Notes under the pieces: generated by a model
Seen by the model: only the letters and a program-made list of their open reading frames with translations
Told to the model about the DNA's origin: nothing
Databases searched by the model: none
Part shown: piece by piece, positions 1 through 9,901 of the stretch
Layout: each line of letters opens with the position of its first letter
Position numbering within the stretch: the first letter of the stretch is position 1
Position numbers and translations under genes: made by a program
Source of the DNA: Calditrichia bacterium
GTDB lineage: Bacteria > Calditrichota > Calditrichia > RBG-13-44-9 > J075
Reading direction: 5' to 3'
Length of the DNA stretch: 64,000 nucleotides
NCBI GenBank assembly: GCA_020635015.1
Contig: JACKAP010000011.1
Location: 145,657 to 209,656, forward strand

Positions 1-2802
1 CAGGATGATCGAATCATTCACTGCAATACCCACCAGCATGATGATCCCGATGTAGGCCATGATGTTCAGCGGCATCCCCAGCACAAAAAAGATCACGATC
101 GCTCCTACCGCCGCCAGGGGGATGGTGAGGAGGATCGTGAACGGATGGCGCAGTGATTCAAACTGCGCTGCCAGCACCATGTAGATCAGGGCGATGGAAA
201 GCAGCAGGGCGAATTTCAGGCTGGCAAAAGATTCCGCCCGCTTCTGTTCCTCGCCGGTGATCAGGTAGCGGTAGTTGGGCGGGAATTCGATCCCGGCCAG
301 GGCGGCGCGCACTTCGCTCACCACCTGGTCGAGCGGCTTGTTGCCCTTCAACTGCAGGCTGATCTTGCCGATGCGGGTCTGGTTGCGGCGGTAAATTTCC
401 CGGGGAGAAACCGATGCACTCAAGGTGGAAAGCTCGTCCAGGCGCACCTTCTGCTGGTTGTTGTCGATGTAGAGATTGCCCAGCTCGCGGATATCCGGAG
501 GGGGCAGCTTGATGCTGATCTCGCGCAGCTCCCCATCATGCTCGAACTGCCCGGCATCCCGCCCTTCCAGTTTGTCTTTCAACTGCTCGCTGACCGTCTG
601 CATCTGCACTTCATAGATGCCGGCGCGGATGCGGTCGACGACCACGTTGACCTCCGGGCGGCCCGCTTCGAAGTTGGTCTCCCAGCTCAGCACCTCGCCG
701 ACCTCCGGCAGCTTCGCCACCGCCTGTTCGGTCAGGCCGCGGATTTGCTCCAGATCATCCCCGGCAATCTCGATCACCAGGGGGGCTTCACCGGTGCCCA
801 GGGAGATCTGCAAGGCCGATTCATCCTTGACAAAATCGATTTCCATATCGGTTTGTGCCGCCAGAACGGTCTGCAGGCGGGCGATCAGCGCATCGGTAGC
901 TTCCGGAGCGGATTGGAGAAAGACATGGATCACCGCCGTGTTCTCGCCTTCGAAGAAGATGCTCTCATCGCTGGAGAGTCCCTCCGCAGGGCCGATCTGG
1001 GTGTAGACATCTTCCAGAGCCTCACCGCCTACCTCGCGGATGATGCGCTCCAGGCCGGCGACCGCCCGGTCGGTGTGGGCCAGGGAGGCGCCTTCCTCCA
1101 GACGCACGTCGATACGAAAAGCGCCGGTTTCCGCCCGGGGAATAAACTCACTGCCGACCAGCGGCAGCAGCGCAAAGCCGATCAGCACCAGCAGCAGTCC
1201 TCCGGCCAGCACCAGCCAGCGCCGTTCCAGCAGCGTGCCCAGGAAACGGCGGTAACGTACAAAATAACCGGCATAGTGAGCGGCGGCCTCGGTCTTGCTG
1301 GGCAGGAAGCGGTGGCTGAGCATCGGGATCACCAGGATCGCCACCACCAGCGAGGAGAGCAACGAAAAAGCCACCGTCCAGGCCTGCTCCTTAAACAGCT
1401 CTCCGGCTGCGCCGTGGAGATAGACGATCGGCAGGAATACGATGATAGTGGTCAGGGTGGAGGCGGTGATGGCGCCGCCCACCTGAGAGGCCCCCTCGAT
1501 TGCCGCTTCCCGCAGCGGCATTCCGTTTTCCAAATGACGGAAGATGTTTTCCATCACCACGATGGCGTTGTCCACCAGCATGCCCGCCCCCAGGGCCAGC
1601 CCTCCCAGGGTCATGATGTTGAGGGTCAGCCCGTTGAAATACATCAGATTGAAAGTGGCGACGATCGAGATCGGGATCGCGATACTCATCACCAGGGTGG
1701 CGCCGAAGCGCCGCAGAAAGAGATAAAGCACCATCACTGCCAGGATGATCCCGATCAGGGCGGTTTCTTCCACTTCGTTTACCGCGCTGCGGATGAAGCT
1801 GGCCTGGTTTTGGATTACCCGGAACTGATATCCCGGCAACGCCTTCCCCAGCTCGGCCAGGGTCTCATCCAGACGCTCTACTGCCTTGACGGTGTTGTAT
1901 TTTGTCTCCTTGTAGATCGCCAGGGCCAGGCAGCGCTCGCCATTGATGCGCACGATATTGTCCGGGCGCTCGTTACGGAAAGAAATCTCGGCAATATCCC
2001 GCAGGTAGACCGGGGTGGTCTCGGGATTCTGCGCATTGGCGCCGGCAGTTTGCGCCGCCCGGCGGGTAACGATCACGTTGCCGATCTCCTCCAGGGTCTG
2101 AAATTCACCCACGCTCTTGATCAGGTAGCGCTTTCCTTTTTCGACGATCGACCCTCCGGAGGCGTTGATATTCGAAGCCTGGATCTGGGCGGCGACGGTG
2201 GCCAGAGTGAGCCCTTGCGCTTCCAACTGATAGCGGTCGGTCTCCACCACCACGATCTTCTCCTCCGCACCGATAATTTCCACCGCGGCGATCCCCTCCT
2301 GGCGGATCAGTTCATTGCGCACATAATTGGCCGCCACCTGGCGCAGGGCATCCATGTCGGTTATCTGCGGGTGGGAAAAGCCGATCAGCAGCACCGGCGC
2401 GCTGTTGGGATCATGCTGGCTGAGGTTGAGCTCTTCCAGGTCGCTGTTCTGAGAATAGCTGCTCAAGCTCTTCTGCAGATCCAGGAAAGCCTCATCCATG
2501 TCGGCGTCCCAGCTGTATTCCACGGTAATCTGCGCCGATCCCGCCCGGGTGACCGAGCTGACCTGGATCACCTGCTTCTGGCGGATGGCCAGGGACTCGA
2601 TGGTCTTGACGAACTGCTTCTCCATCTCTTCCGGCGGGCGTTCCCCGGCGCGGATCTCCACGAAGATGCGCGGATTATTCAGGTCGGGGAAGAGGTCCAT
2701 CCCTAACTTGTCGAACGAGATGTAGCCCAGCAGCAGCACGGCCAGCACCAGCATCAGCACGCTGATCGGATAGTTGACGGAAAATTCGCTGAGTTTTCTC
2801 AT
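1..2802 (-). CDS. RND-family efflux pump inner-membrane subunit (partial, C-terminus outside window)
   Basis: This is the proton-driven inner-membrane pump of a tripartite efflux system. The frame stays open from an ATG at 2802 to the window edge (934 codons), so the last part of a roughly 1030-residue RND protein is missing. Residues 1-30 are the first membrane helix (MRKLSEFSVNYP then a hydrophobic run), followed by a periplasmic porter region starting near PDLNNP. The TM4 motif GAGMLVDNAIVVMEN carries the usual intramembrane aspartate, and near the cut end GIAVNDSIIL is the TM10-equivalent motif. Its ATG directly follows the TAG stop of the adaptor gene, so the two are almost certainly co-translated. 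The substrate cannot be read from sequence. The motifs resemble the HAE1/SwrC-like rather than the heavy-metal CusA branch, but that is a judgement by eye. Confidence 0.93.
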   Translation of the reverse strand, partial: MRKLSEFSVNYPISVLMLVLAVLLLGYISFDKLGMDLFPDLNNPRIFVEIRAGERPPEEMEKQFVKTIESLAIRQKQVIQVSSVTRAGSAQITVEYSWDADMDEAFLDLQKSLSSYSQNSDLEELNLSQHDPNSAPVLLIGFSHPQITDMDALRQVAANYVRNELIRQEGIAAVEIIGAEEKIVVVETDRYQLEAQGLTLATVAAQIQASNINASGGSIVEKGKRYLIKSVGEFQTLEEIGNVIVTRRAAQTAGANAQNPETTPVYLRDIAEISFRNERPDNIVRINGERCLALAIYKETKYNTVKAVERLDETLAELGKALPGYQFRVIQNQASFIRSAVNEVEETALIGIILAVMVLYLFLRRFGATLVMSIAIPISIVATFNLMYFNGLTLNIMTLGGLALGAGMLVDNAIVVMENIFRHLENGMPLREAAIEGASQVGGAITASTLTTIIVFLPIVYLHGAAGELFKEQAWTVAFSLLSSLVVAILVIPMLSHRFLPSKTEAAAHYAGYFVRYRRFLGTLLERRWLVLAGGLLLVLIGFALLPLVGSEFIPRAETGAFRIDVRLEEGASLAHTDRAVAGLERIIREVGGEALEDVYTQIGPAEGLSSDESIFFEGENTAVIHVFLQSAPEATDALIARLQTVLAAQTDMEIDFVKDESALQISLGTGEAPLVIEIAGDDLEQIRGLTEQAVAKLPEVGEVLSWETNFEAGRPEVNVVVDRIRAGIYEVQMQTVSEQLKDKLEGRDAGQFEHDGELREISIKLPPPDIRELGNLYIDNNQQKVRLDELSTLSASVSPREIYRRNQTRIGKISLQLKGNKPLDQVVSEVRAALAGIEFPPNYRYLITGEEQKRAESFASLKFALLLSIALIYMVLAAQFESLRHPFTILLTIPLAAVGAIVIFFVLGMPLNIMAYIGIIMLVGIAVNDSIIL

Positions 2803-3858
2803 CTATTTCACAACCTTCACTTTCGATCGATTACGCAGGGTCTCGTAGCCTTTTACCACCAGGCGGTCGTCTACACTCAGTCCTTCCACCACTTCCACCT
2901 GATCGCTGTTTTCCAGGCCGGTGGTGATTACCTTCTCGAATGCCGCGCCTTTATCGACCACAAAGACGGTATTCCCGGCGCGCTTGGCGAGGATGATCGA
3001 TTTGGGAATGACGATCACGCTGTCCTTGTGAGCCACGATGGCATCAAATTTAACAAACATGCCGGGACGCAACTGCTGTTCCGGGTTATTGACCCGCACC
3101 GCCGCTTTGAAGGAGCGGCTCACCGGATCGATCGCCGGCGATACCTGCACGATTTCTCCGGAGAGAGTGTCGTCCGCCAGCAGATAATGGGTGGCCAGCA
3201 CCTCCTGGCCGGTCTTGATGCGGGTCAGATCCTTGGCGGGAAATTTCACTTCGGCATGGAGCTGGCCGTAATCCATCACCTGGGCCATCAGTTGTCCCAC
3301 CGGCACCTTGACGCCGGGGGTATGATAGGGCAGGTCAGTGATCACCCCGCGGAAGGGCGCGCGGATGGTGAGTTTATCCAACTGAAGGCGGGCATTCTTG
3401 TAATTGTAATTCGCGTCGATGAAAGCGCTCTCGGCATTTTTCAGTTCGCGCAGGGTCACGCCGCCCTTCTCATAAAGCGATTGCTGTTTCTCGAACTCCC
3501 GTTGCGAGATGTCCAACTCCAACTGGCGGGATTCGATGCGGATGTTGTTCTCATGCTCGGGATTATCGAGATAGACAATGACCTGCCCGCTCTCCACCGC
3601 ATCGCCCGGGGCGAAGGGCCTGCCGCTGCGCGGATTGACCGCCAGGCGGTATTTGCCCTCGATCTCGGACATCAAGTCGGTATATTTAATCGCCTCCACC
3701 GTGGCAGAGGTGGTGATAAATTCCCGGATCGCACCCGCCTTGACTTCGCTGACGCTCACCGGAACGCTGATTTCCAGCTCATCTTCTCCCTCGTTATCCT
3801 GGCAGGAAAGCAGGATGAGACCGGTTAGCAGCAACCACAATACGTTTTGAATTCTCAC
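2803..3858 (-). CDS. RND efflux periplasmic adaptor (HlyD/MFP family) lipoprotein
   Basis: This membrane-fusion protein links the RND pump (1-2802) to the TolC-like channel (3869-5350). The 351-residue protein begins with a lipoprotein signal (MRIQNVLWLLL then LILLSC, Cys 19). Next come a beta-barrel/lipoyl-like segment (residues 50-105), a coiled-coil hairpin (about 105-165, ISQREFEKQQSLYEKGG) and a second lipoyl half ending in TIRAPFRGVITD, the standard adaptor signature. The start is GTG with GAGGAG six bases upstream. Its stop codon abuts the pump ATG, and its start lies 10 bp after the TolC gene stop. The gene order TolC-adaptor-pump on one strand identifies a single operon transcribed leftwards. 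Confidence 0.92.
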   Translation of the reverse strand: MRIQNVLWLLLTGLILLSCQDNEGEDELEISVPVSVSEVKAGAIREFITTSATVEAIKYTDLMSEIEGKYRLAVNPRSGRPFAPGDAVESGQVIVYLDNPEHENNIRIESRQLELDISQREFEKQQSLYEKGGVTLRELKNAESAFIDANYNYKNARLQLDKLTIRAPFRGVITDLPYHTPGVKVPVGQLMAQVMDYGQLHAEVKFPAKDLTRIKTGQEVLATHYLLADDTLSGEIVQVSPAIDPVSRSFKAAVRVNNPEQQLRPGMFVKFDAIVAHKDSVIVIPKSIILAKRAGNTVFVVDKGAAFEKVITTGLENSDQVEVVEGLSVDDRLVVKGYETLRNRSKVKVVK

Positions 3859-3868
3859 TTTCGGCTCC

Positions 3869-5350
3869 TCAATTTTCGTCTTGATTACCGATCAATACCG
3901 GCTGATTGCGCTCAAAATCCCAGAGCGATTTGACTTTCAGATCCAGCAAGGCCAGTTTATAGTTGATCAAGGCTTCCACCAGCCCGATCTTTTTAGCCGA
4001 GAGCTGGGTCTGGAACTGGTTTAAATCCATGCTGGTCAGATCGCCGTTCTCGTAGCGTTCCAGGTTGATATCGTAGGTCAACTGGGCGGTGCGCACGTTC
4101 TGTTGGGCAATCTCGATCTGGATCACCTGGTTCTCCAGATTACGGTAGGCTTTGCGGATATCGATGATGATGCCGGTTTTCTCTTCTTCCAGGGAGAGAT
4201 TGCTGCTCTCCACCGACACCTCGGCGGCACGGATACGCGATTTCCGCTCACCCCAATCGTAGAGTGGTATCTCCAGCGACAGGCTGACGCGCTGGTTTTC
4301 GGTGGGTTTGTCGTACAGCCGGCTGAATTCCTCGTCATTTCCGAAGATGCCGTAGGAGAGATTGATGTCTCCCCGGAATTCATTGACTGCGGTGGAGCGG
4401 GTCAGGTTGGCTTTCGCCGACTGGATATTAATCTGGCGCTGGCGCAGCTCCTGGCGGTTTTTTAGCGCGAATTCGATCGCTTTATCGAGATTCACCTCCA
4501 CCGGTTCCTGGGTTACTTCCGCCACCACGCTGATTTCCTCGCTGATCGGCATGCCAATCAGGCGCTTGAAATCGTCCAGGCTGTTTTCCATTGCCACCTG
4601 GTTGTTTTGCACCGTGGATCGGCTGCTGGTGAGGTTCAGCTCCGCCTGGTAGAGCTCCTCCCGGGCGGCCAGCCCGGCGCTGACCTTGTTCTCGATGATC
4701 TGGTAGCTGCGCTGAGTGTTCTGGTATTCCTCCTGGCTGACCTGCAGGCTCATCTTCTGGCGGAAGGCGCCGTAGAAGGCCTGGGCCACCTGCACTTCCA
4801 GCAGCAGCTCCTGCAGGCTGTAATTGATCTGGGTATTTTCCAGGTCCAGTTCAACATCGCGCAGGTCCAGCTTGGTACGGTTATAGGTAAAGATCGGCTG
4901 CTGGTAGGTCAGGAAGAGATTGTTGCTGAAGCTGCGGTTCTGGGCGCTGCCGAACTCGCTGGTGACATCGCGCCAACTGAACTGGTTGCGCAGGGAGAGG
5001 GTGCCGTCGGTGGGCACGATCGGCTGCGAGACCAGGAATAGTCCGGAGGATTGCACCGTCTCCGTGCGGTTGAAGGTGGAGAAAAAGGCATTGAACTCAT
5101 CGGAACGGTCGTAGAGGATCGGTTCCAGGGTCAGGCTGAAACGGGATTTCAGCGCGGCGTTCTGAGCTTTCAGCCGCTCCTCACTCGCTTCCAGGCTCAT
5201 CTTCGCGCGCAGGATATCCGGGCTGTTGTTGCGCGCCACCTCCATCGCCTGGGGCAGGGAGACCGGCTCCTGGGAGTATGCCGGATGAATCCAAGTCAGG
5301 CTGAGAAGAAGGCATAACAGTTTTTGTACTCCCCGATAGAATATTCGCAT
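3869..5350 (-). CDS. TolC-family outer-membrane efflux channel protein
   Basis: This is the outer-membrane channel component, first gene of the leftward efflux operon. The protein (about 493 residues) has a signal peptide ending near SLTWIHPAYSQ. Two OEP repeats follow, each starting with long amphipathic helices (LPQAMEVARNNSPDILRAK near the N-terminus and LDKAIEFALKNRQEL near residue 295), the usual TolC duplication. An ATG at 5350 with AGGA seven bases upstream is preferred. A GTG two codons earlier (5356) is possible but lies on top of the Shine-Dalgarno. The family needs no catalytic residues. The assignment is strong from the repeat structure and from its neighbours, the adaptor and RND pump. 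Confidence 0.9.
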   Translation of the reverse strand: MRIFYRGVQKLLCLLLSLTWIHPAYSQEPVSLPQAMEVARNNSPDILRAKMSLEASEERLKAQNAALKSRFSLTLEPILYDRSDEFNAFFSTFNRTETVQSSGLFLVSQPIVPTDGTLSLRNQFSWRDVTSEFGSAQNRSFSNNLFLTYQQPIFTYNRTKLDLRDVELDLENTQINYSLQELLLEVQVAQAFYGAFRQKMSLQVSQEEYQNTQRSYQIIENKVSAGLAAREELYQAELNLTSSRSTVQNNQVAMENSLDDFKRLIGMPISEEISVVAEVTQEPVEVNLDKAIEFALKNRQELRQRQINIQSAKANLTRSTAVNEFRGDINLSYGIFGNDEEFSRLYDKPTENQRVSLSLEIPLYDWGERKSRIRAAEVSVESSNLSLEEEKTGIIIDIRKAYRNLENQVIQIEIAQQNVRTAQLTYDINLERYENGDLTSMDLNQFQTQLSAKKIGLVEALINYKLALLDLKVKSLWDFERNQPVLIGNQDEN

Positions 5351-5400
5351 CGTCACATCCTTAGTTCTACTTTGAGAAATTGAATAAAGCTTTGTTTTTT

Positions 5401-5535
5401 AAGCCCCTCTCCTCCCAGGAGAGGGGTTTGGGGTGAGGTTTAAAATGGGCAAAATTCATCATCAAGAGATTTTCCGACTTATCCGGGTTTATTAACCTCA
5501 CCCCCGGCCCCTCTCCTGGGAGGAGAGGGGAGCTT
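5401..5535. repeat. Inverted pair of C-rich palindromic arms, with a nearby CCACGGAT-type copy
   Basis: The left arm (5401-5440, CCCCTCTCCTCCCAGGAGAG core) and right arm (5494-5535) are reverse complements of each other, and each arm is itself a palindrome (CCCCTCTCCT/AGGAGAGGGG). A related unit lies at 24511-24595. Downstream at 5578-5607 is a single copy of another interspersed motif (ATCCGTGTAATCCGTGG). The region separates two leftward operons, and I see no gene in 5357-5614. Confidence 0.85.
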
Positions 5536-5614
5536 TACCCGCTAATTTCCTATGTTTTTACAACTTATCCGGTACTCATCCGTGTTAATCCGTGTAATCC
5601 GTGGTTTGTCGTTT

Positions 5615-8600
5615 TTATCGCTTGATAAATTTCACCGCATCAGCGATGATTAGCTTGCCGCCGGAACGGTCTACCAACTCCACCACCGCCTTACCCTGAG
5701 AGAAATAGTAGCTTCCCAATAGATTCCAGCCCGGGTCGGCGCTGTCGGCATCCAGATTGATATCTTCCGCCCCGTCGTCGTGGTGAATGGTGTAATTGAA
5801 AGTGCCCCATTCATTCCTGCGCTCCCAGCGGTTGGTCAACAGGTTTTTGTCGATAATATAAATATAGACATCATAAGTGCCGGCATCCGGCAGCGGCACG
5901 GTCCAGATTGCTTTTTTGGGTCCGCCGTCGGAGCGGATATAATGGGCAGAATGCACATAATCGCCGAAGAAGGCGGCATTTTTGATCATCTCCCATTGAT
6001 TGGGCGGCCGCCAGGAACGGAAGCGCTCGTAGGTCTCTTCCTGCTCGCCCCGCTCGCCGAGCAGCGTCCGCTTTAGCCAACTGCGGTAGGGGGGATTGTA
6101 GGCTTCGAAGCCGCTGTCTTCGTTATCGACGACAATCTCCCCGGGATTTTCCAAATCCAGGTAGGCGATGGCTTTTTCCCCGTCGAACGGCTGTGCCTTG
6201 CGCCGGGTCTCGGGATCGTCGAAGCGCTGGGTAAAGACCCGCGGCAGGTTCTCTGCCAGCACGGTGTTGATCTGGATCATCTGCGGTTCGCTGTCCAGTA
6301 CGATGCCGATCTCCCGAGCCTCTCTGGCTCCCAGGCGCACGGTGCGGGCCAGATCGGTGTCGCTGCCGAAATCGCCAAACCCGCGCCGCCGGCCCTCGCC
6401 CCGGGCGCGGAAAGCGATTTCCACAATGCCGGGCACTTCCGCCCGGTTGTAGAGCAGAAAGGTCACCTGGTAGCGCAGCCGGTCGCCGTCCTGCACCCGG
6501 TACATTTCGATATCGCGCACTTTGAAGGCCGGCAGGCTTTTACCCTCCTGCCACACTTGCAAGGCAGGGCGGATGTCTAAGTCCAGTTGCTGCTGCAACT
6601 GCCGGATCAGCAGACTGTCGCGGACGATGGAGAAGCGATGGGCTTCGACCAGGTCGATCAACAGGCCGGAAACCTGGCCCGGGGCTCGCTCGCTTTCCAG
6701 CATTTTGAAGAGATATTCTCCGCTCAATTGCACTGCATCGGTGCGCAGGCGGCTGTCCCGGGGAGATTTCAGCAAGGCGGTCAGGGTTTGATCGCGCAGG
6801 GCCCGGCTGACTTGCTCCTCATCGGTCATGCCTTCCGAGAAGCGTCCCCCTCCCGGATCGGCGCCGTTGGCCTTGCGGTAGAGATATCCTTCCAGCGCTG
6901 CATTCAGCAGGGGCCAGCGAGGCGAATCCAGAATGTTGACATAGCTGTAAAAGTGGGGAAAGATATCGCAATTGGGAATATAATTTCCGAATTCGCTCAT
7001 CCAGCGCGGCAGGGCGTCCTGGCGGGTGAAGGTGGATTCGACAAAACGCTTGAAACGGATGATCTCTTTTTCCTTGTCGGTCATCGACTGATTGTTGCGG
7101 TCGAGGCTCCAGTTCATCCGCCGGTCGAGCGATTTAAAATCGGCCCCCGGGAGCAGGGTGCCGTTCTCCGGGAGAAATGCCTGCTCCGGCTGTACCCGCT
7201 CCGTCGCTACGCTCCAGATCCGCGGGTAGGTATAAAACTGCACCGGTACCTCGATCAGCTCCAGTTTGCGGAAGGGGTAGCTCAAGTTGAGCGCACGTTC
7301 ATAATCCTGGCGCGCCTCCCGGATGACCGCCGGGAGGGTATCGCCCACCTCTTGGAAGTATTCCTCGAAGAAGCGGTGGGAGGGGAGGGTGTAGAGATGG
7401 TAGCTGAGGCTATCGACAGTAATGCGGTCCTCCCGGTACGGCCCGATCACCAGGGAGATCCGGGGCAGGGAGTAGGGGGGACGAAAGCGGTATCGTCCGT
7501 CGCCGAGGTCTTCGCGCTCGCCCTGGGAGATGGGCAGCATTCCCGGCGCGCACTGCACGGTCAAATCAAATTCGCCAAAATTTCCCTGGCGGTTCTCCGG
7601 AAAGCCGGCGCCTTCCGGCAACCCGACCCGGGGGTACCAGAGGTTTTCCGCGGTGAGCAGCAGGAAGCGGTCCTCGATGAAGGCGTGTTTCTTGGCGACT
7701 TTATTCATCAGGTAGATCAGGAACATTTTGTGACGGGTGGTATCCGCAACATCCAGATAGCAGGCCTGATCATCGATGCGGCCGGCGTAGTTCAACTGCA
7801 GCCGCAGGGTGTCGCCCGGCAATACCGCCTGTGGTGGGCGGATGGTGATGAGATGCTGTTCCCGCGAATGAGAAACCGTCTGGCCGTTGATGCGGGTTTC
7901 CGTCACCTGCAGGCCGGGATTGAGGCTGATGAAGAACTGGTCCAGTGGCGCGGAGGTGCGGTTGTGCAGGGTCAGTGCCGCATCTGCCTGGATCCGGCGG
8001 CCGCTATGCTTGAGGGTCAATTGCAGGCGTTCCCGGGTCAGATTGGGCGTCTGCAGATAGCGCTGGTTGATCCCTGCCATCGCTTCACGGAGCCGGATCC
8101 CGTTATAAAAATGATCCAGGTAGATGCTGGCAACCCAGCCGCCGGCCAGGAGCAGCACGGCGCCGAAGAGCGGTGCCAGCCGGGTGCTGACCCCCGACTG
8201 CGGCAGCCGCCGGAACAGGCGCACGCTCAGCCATAGGAAAGCCAGTCCGAAGGCGAGGTACATACCGCGCTGCAGCAGCAGCCACCCCAGATCCGGGATA
8301 CCCACAAAATCGGAGTAAGTCAGCGGCAGGAAGGCCCCGAGGAAGTCGAACAAATAAAATTGTTTTTCCCCCAGGTAGATCAGATTCAGGCCCAGCAGTC
8401 CCAGGATCAGCAGCACGGTGATGGCCTGGTTGCGGATCAACTGCATTAGCAGAAAAGCCAGGCCGGTTACGAATACCAGGGTCGGCAACACCATGACCAG
8501 CGGATAGATCAGGTAAGGAGCCGCCGTAAATCCGGTCTTGGAAAATGCCAGGTGCAGCACTGCAAATACCAGCAGCAGGAGCAGATCGAGCAGAAAAAAA

Positions 8601-8950
8601 ACGCCCAATATCCCCAGGGTTTTGGCGAAGATATAAGTACTGTTGCCGAGGGAGCGGATGTAGATCACTTCACTGGTGTCGAGCTTGCGGTCGCGTTTGA
8701 AAATATCCGTTGCCACAAATGCGAGCACTGCGGTTTGGGCGATGGTGATCAGAATCAGGTTGGTATAGGGGATGAAACCGGAAATACTGCGCACCGAATA
8801 AGGGACCGGGGAAACCGAGCTGAAGAAGAGGATATTTAAGCCGGTCATGATCAACAGCGACAACCCGGCGAAGATGCGGAACAGCCAGTCGCGCAGGATG
8901 TTGAGCGCTTCGTAGAGCGCAATCGCTTTGATGGTATGCAGCATGGTCAT
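5615..8950 (-). CDS. ABC-2 type permease fused to an M1-like (HEXXH-less) domain and a golvesin-like C-terminal domain
   Basis: A 1111-residue membrane protein. Residues about 1-290 hold six or more hydrophobic segments like an ABC-2 permease. Residues about 300-480 look like the N-terminal beta domain of M1 aminopeptidases, and about 490-720 like the following helical domain (VPVQF, VQPEQAFLPENG). No HEXXH zinc motif is present anywhere. The place where M1 enzymes have the LNEG motif reads LNAALEGYLYR. The last about 126 residues (from WEMIKNAAFFGDYV) resemble the golvesin/xly C-terminal beta-sandwich, a likely carbohydrate-binding fold. The start ATG overlaps the ATPase stop (ATGA), so the two are translationally coupled. 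Family knowledge: permease/M1 fusions occur in Bacteroidota. Inference: the peptidase part is inactive and acts as an extracytoplasmic binding module. Confidence 0.85.
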   Translation of the reverse strand: MTMLHTIKAIALYEALNILRDWLFRIFAGLSLLIMTGLNILFFSSVSPVPYSVRSISGFIPYTNLILITIAQTAVLAFVATDIFKRDRKLDTSEVIYIRSLGNSTYIFAKTLGILGVFFLLDLLLLLVFAVLHLAFSKTGFTAAPYLIYPLVMVLPTLVFVTGLAFLLMQLIRNQAITVLLILGLLGLNLIYLGEKQFYLFDFLGAFLPLTYSDFVGIPDLGWLLLQRGMYLAFGLAFLWLSVRLFRRLPQSGVSTRLAPLFGAVLLLAGGWVASIYLDHFYNGIRLREAMAGINQRYLQTPNLTRERLQLTLKHSGRRIQADAALTLHNRTSAPLDQFFISLNPGLQVTETRINGQTVSHSREQHLITIRPPQAVLPGDTLRLQLNYAGRIDDQACYLDVADTTRHKMFLIYLMNKVAKKHAFIEDRFLLLTAENLWYPRVGLPEGAGFPENRQGNFGEFDLTVQCAPGMLPISQGEREDLGDGRYRFRPPYSLPRISLVIGPYREDRITVDSLSYHLYTLPSHRFFEEYFQEVGDTLPAVIREARQDYERALNLSYPFRKLELIEVPVQFYTYPRIWSVATERVQPEQAFLPENGTLLPGADFKSLDRRMNWSLDRNNQSMTDKEKEIIRFKRFVESTFTRQDALPRWMSEFGNYIPNCDIFPHFYSYVNILDSPRWPLLNAALEGYLYRKANGADPGGGRFSEGMTDEEQVSRALRDQTLTALLKSPRDSRLRTDAVQLSGEYLFKMLESERAPGQVSGLLIDLVEAHRFSIVRDSLLIRQLQQQLDLDIRPALQVWQEGKSLPAFKVRDIEMYRVQDGDRLRYQVTFLLYNRAEVPGIVEIAFRARGEGRRRGFGDFGSDTDLARTVRLGAREAREIGIVLDSEPQMIQINTVLAENLPRVFTQRFDDPETRRKAQPFDGEKAIAYLDLENPGEIVVDNEDSGFEAYNPPYRSWLKRTLLGERGEQEETYERFRSWRPPNQWEMIKNAAFFGDYVHSAHYIRSDGGPKKAIWTVPLPDAGTYDVYIYIIDKNLLTNRWERRNEWGTFNYTIHHDDGAEDINLDADSADPGWNLLGSYYFSQGKAVVELVDRSGGKLIIADAVKFIKR

Positions 8951-9825
8951 CCCGCCTGTTTATCCATAAAATACACATAGGCATGTTCCAGATCCGGCTC
9001 GATGGTTTTGCCGGCCGGCTCCTCGAGCCGGTTGGCCACCACCTGCACCAGCCAGCCTCGCTCTGCCGGGATGGTGGAAATCACCGCGTATTTTTCCTTG
9101 ATCCGGGGAAGGTCGCGGTCGGATACTTCCAGTTGAAACGCATGTCCGGCGGCCTGGCGAATGAACTGTTCCGGCGGTCCGTGGAAGCCCACCCGGCCCT
9201 GGTTGAGCAGGGCCATGTCGTTGCAAGTGCTGGAAATATCGCCCACGATGTGGGTGGAGAGGATGATGATGCGTTCGCTATGACCCATGTCGGCCAGGAT
9301 ATTGCGGAAGCGGATGCGCTCTTCCGGATCGAGACCGGTGGTCGGCTCATCGACGATCAGCAGTTTGGGATCGCCGATCAGTGCCTGGGCGATGCCCAGA
9401 CGCCGCTTCATCCCTCCGGAAAGCTTCTTGGCCATCCGGTCGCGGGCTTCAAATAAACCGACCTTTTCCAGCATCGCATCCACCGCGTCCCGGCGCGCCG
9501 CTTTCGCTTTCAGGCCGCTCAGGCGGGCGCAGTAGTCGAGAAACTCCCAGGTGCGGATCTTGGAAAACGCGCTGAACCCCTGGGGCAGATATCCGCTGAT
9601 CGCCCGGATCTCCTTCCGGTAATGCTGCAGATCCCGGCCGTCCACCAGCACCTGGCCGGAGGTCGGCTCCATCAGGGTCACCAGGATGCGCATCAGGGTC
9701 GTCTTGCCGGCACCGTTGGGGCCTAACAGGCCGAACAGGCCGCTTTCGATCTGCAGGGAAACATCGTCCAGGGCGCGTTTCTGCTGCCCGTAAATCTTGC
9801 TTAAATTTTGAATACTGATCTGCAT
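8947..9825 (-). CDS. ABC transporter ATP-binding protein
   Basis: This cytoplasmic ATPase pairs with the permease fusion at 5615-8950. It has the full motif set: Walker A GPNGAGKT, Q-loop GYLPQ, signature LSGGMKRR and Walker B LLIVDEPTTGLD with a following switch His (STHIVGD). It is about 292 residues long from the ATG at 9825, which has a GGAAGG Shine-Dalgarno close upstream. A frame extension to 9885 adds 20 residues that do not align with ABC ATPases. Its TGA overlaps the permease ATG. The pair probably forms an ABC-2 system for export or for membrane-protein remodelling; the substrate is unknown. Confidence 0.92.
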   Translation of the reverse strand: MQISIQNLSKIYGQQKRALDDVSLQIESGLFGLLGPNGAGKTTLMRILVTLMEPTSGQVLVDGRDLQHYRKEIRAISGYLPQGFSAFSKIRTWEFLDYCARLSGLKAKAARRDAVDAMLEKVGLFEARDRMAKKLSGGMKRRLGIAQALIGDPKLLIVDEPTTGLDPEERIRFRNILADMGHSERIIILSTHIVGDISSTCNDMALLNQGRVGFHGPPEQFIRQAAGHAFQLEVSDRDLPRIKEKYAVISTIPAERGWLVQVVANRLEEPAGKTIEPDLEHAYVYFMDKQAG

Positions 9826-9901
9826 GCCGCCTTCCGTTCGGTTCGCATTAAGTATATGAAGCAGATTCGTTATTGGCAACAGCAACTTTTTTCAAGCTGA
9901 T

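Noticed and set aside
538..2706. Long open frame antisense to the RND pump (722 codons)
   Set aside because: The opposite strand encodes a clear RND protein over the same DNA. The antisense translation is rich in His, Gln, Asp and Gly without any motif, as expected from GC-rich codon-position bias.
6587..8236. 549-codon frame opposite the permease fusion
   Set aside because: Low-complexity translation without homology-like motifs. The permease-M1-golvesin frame explains the DNA.
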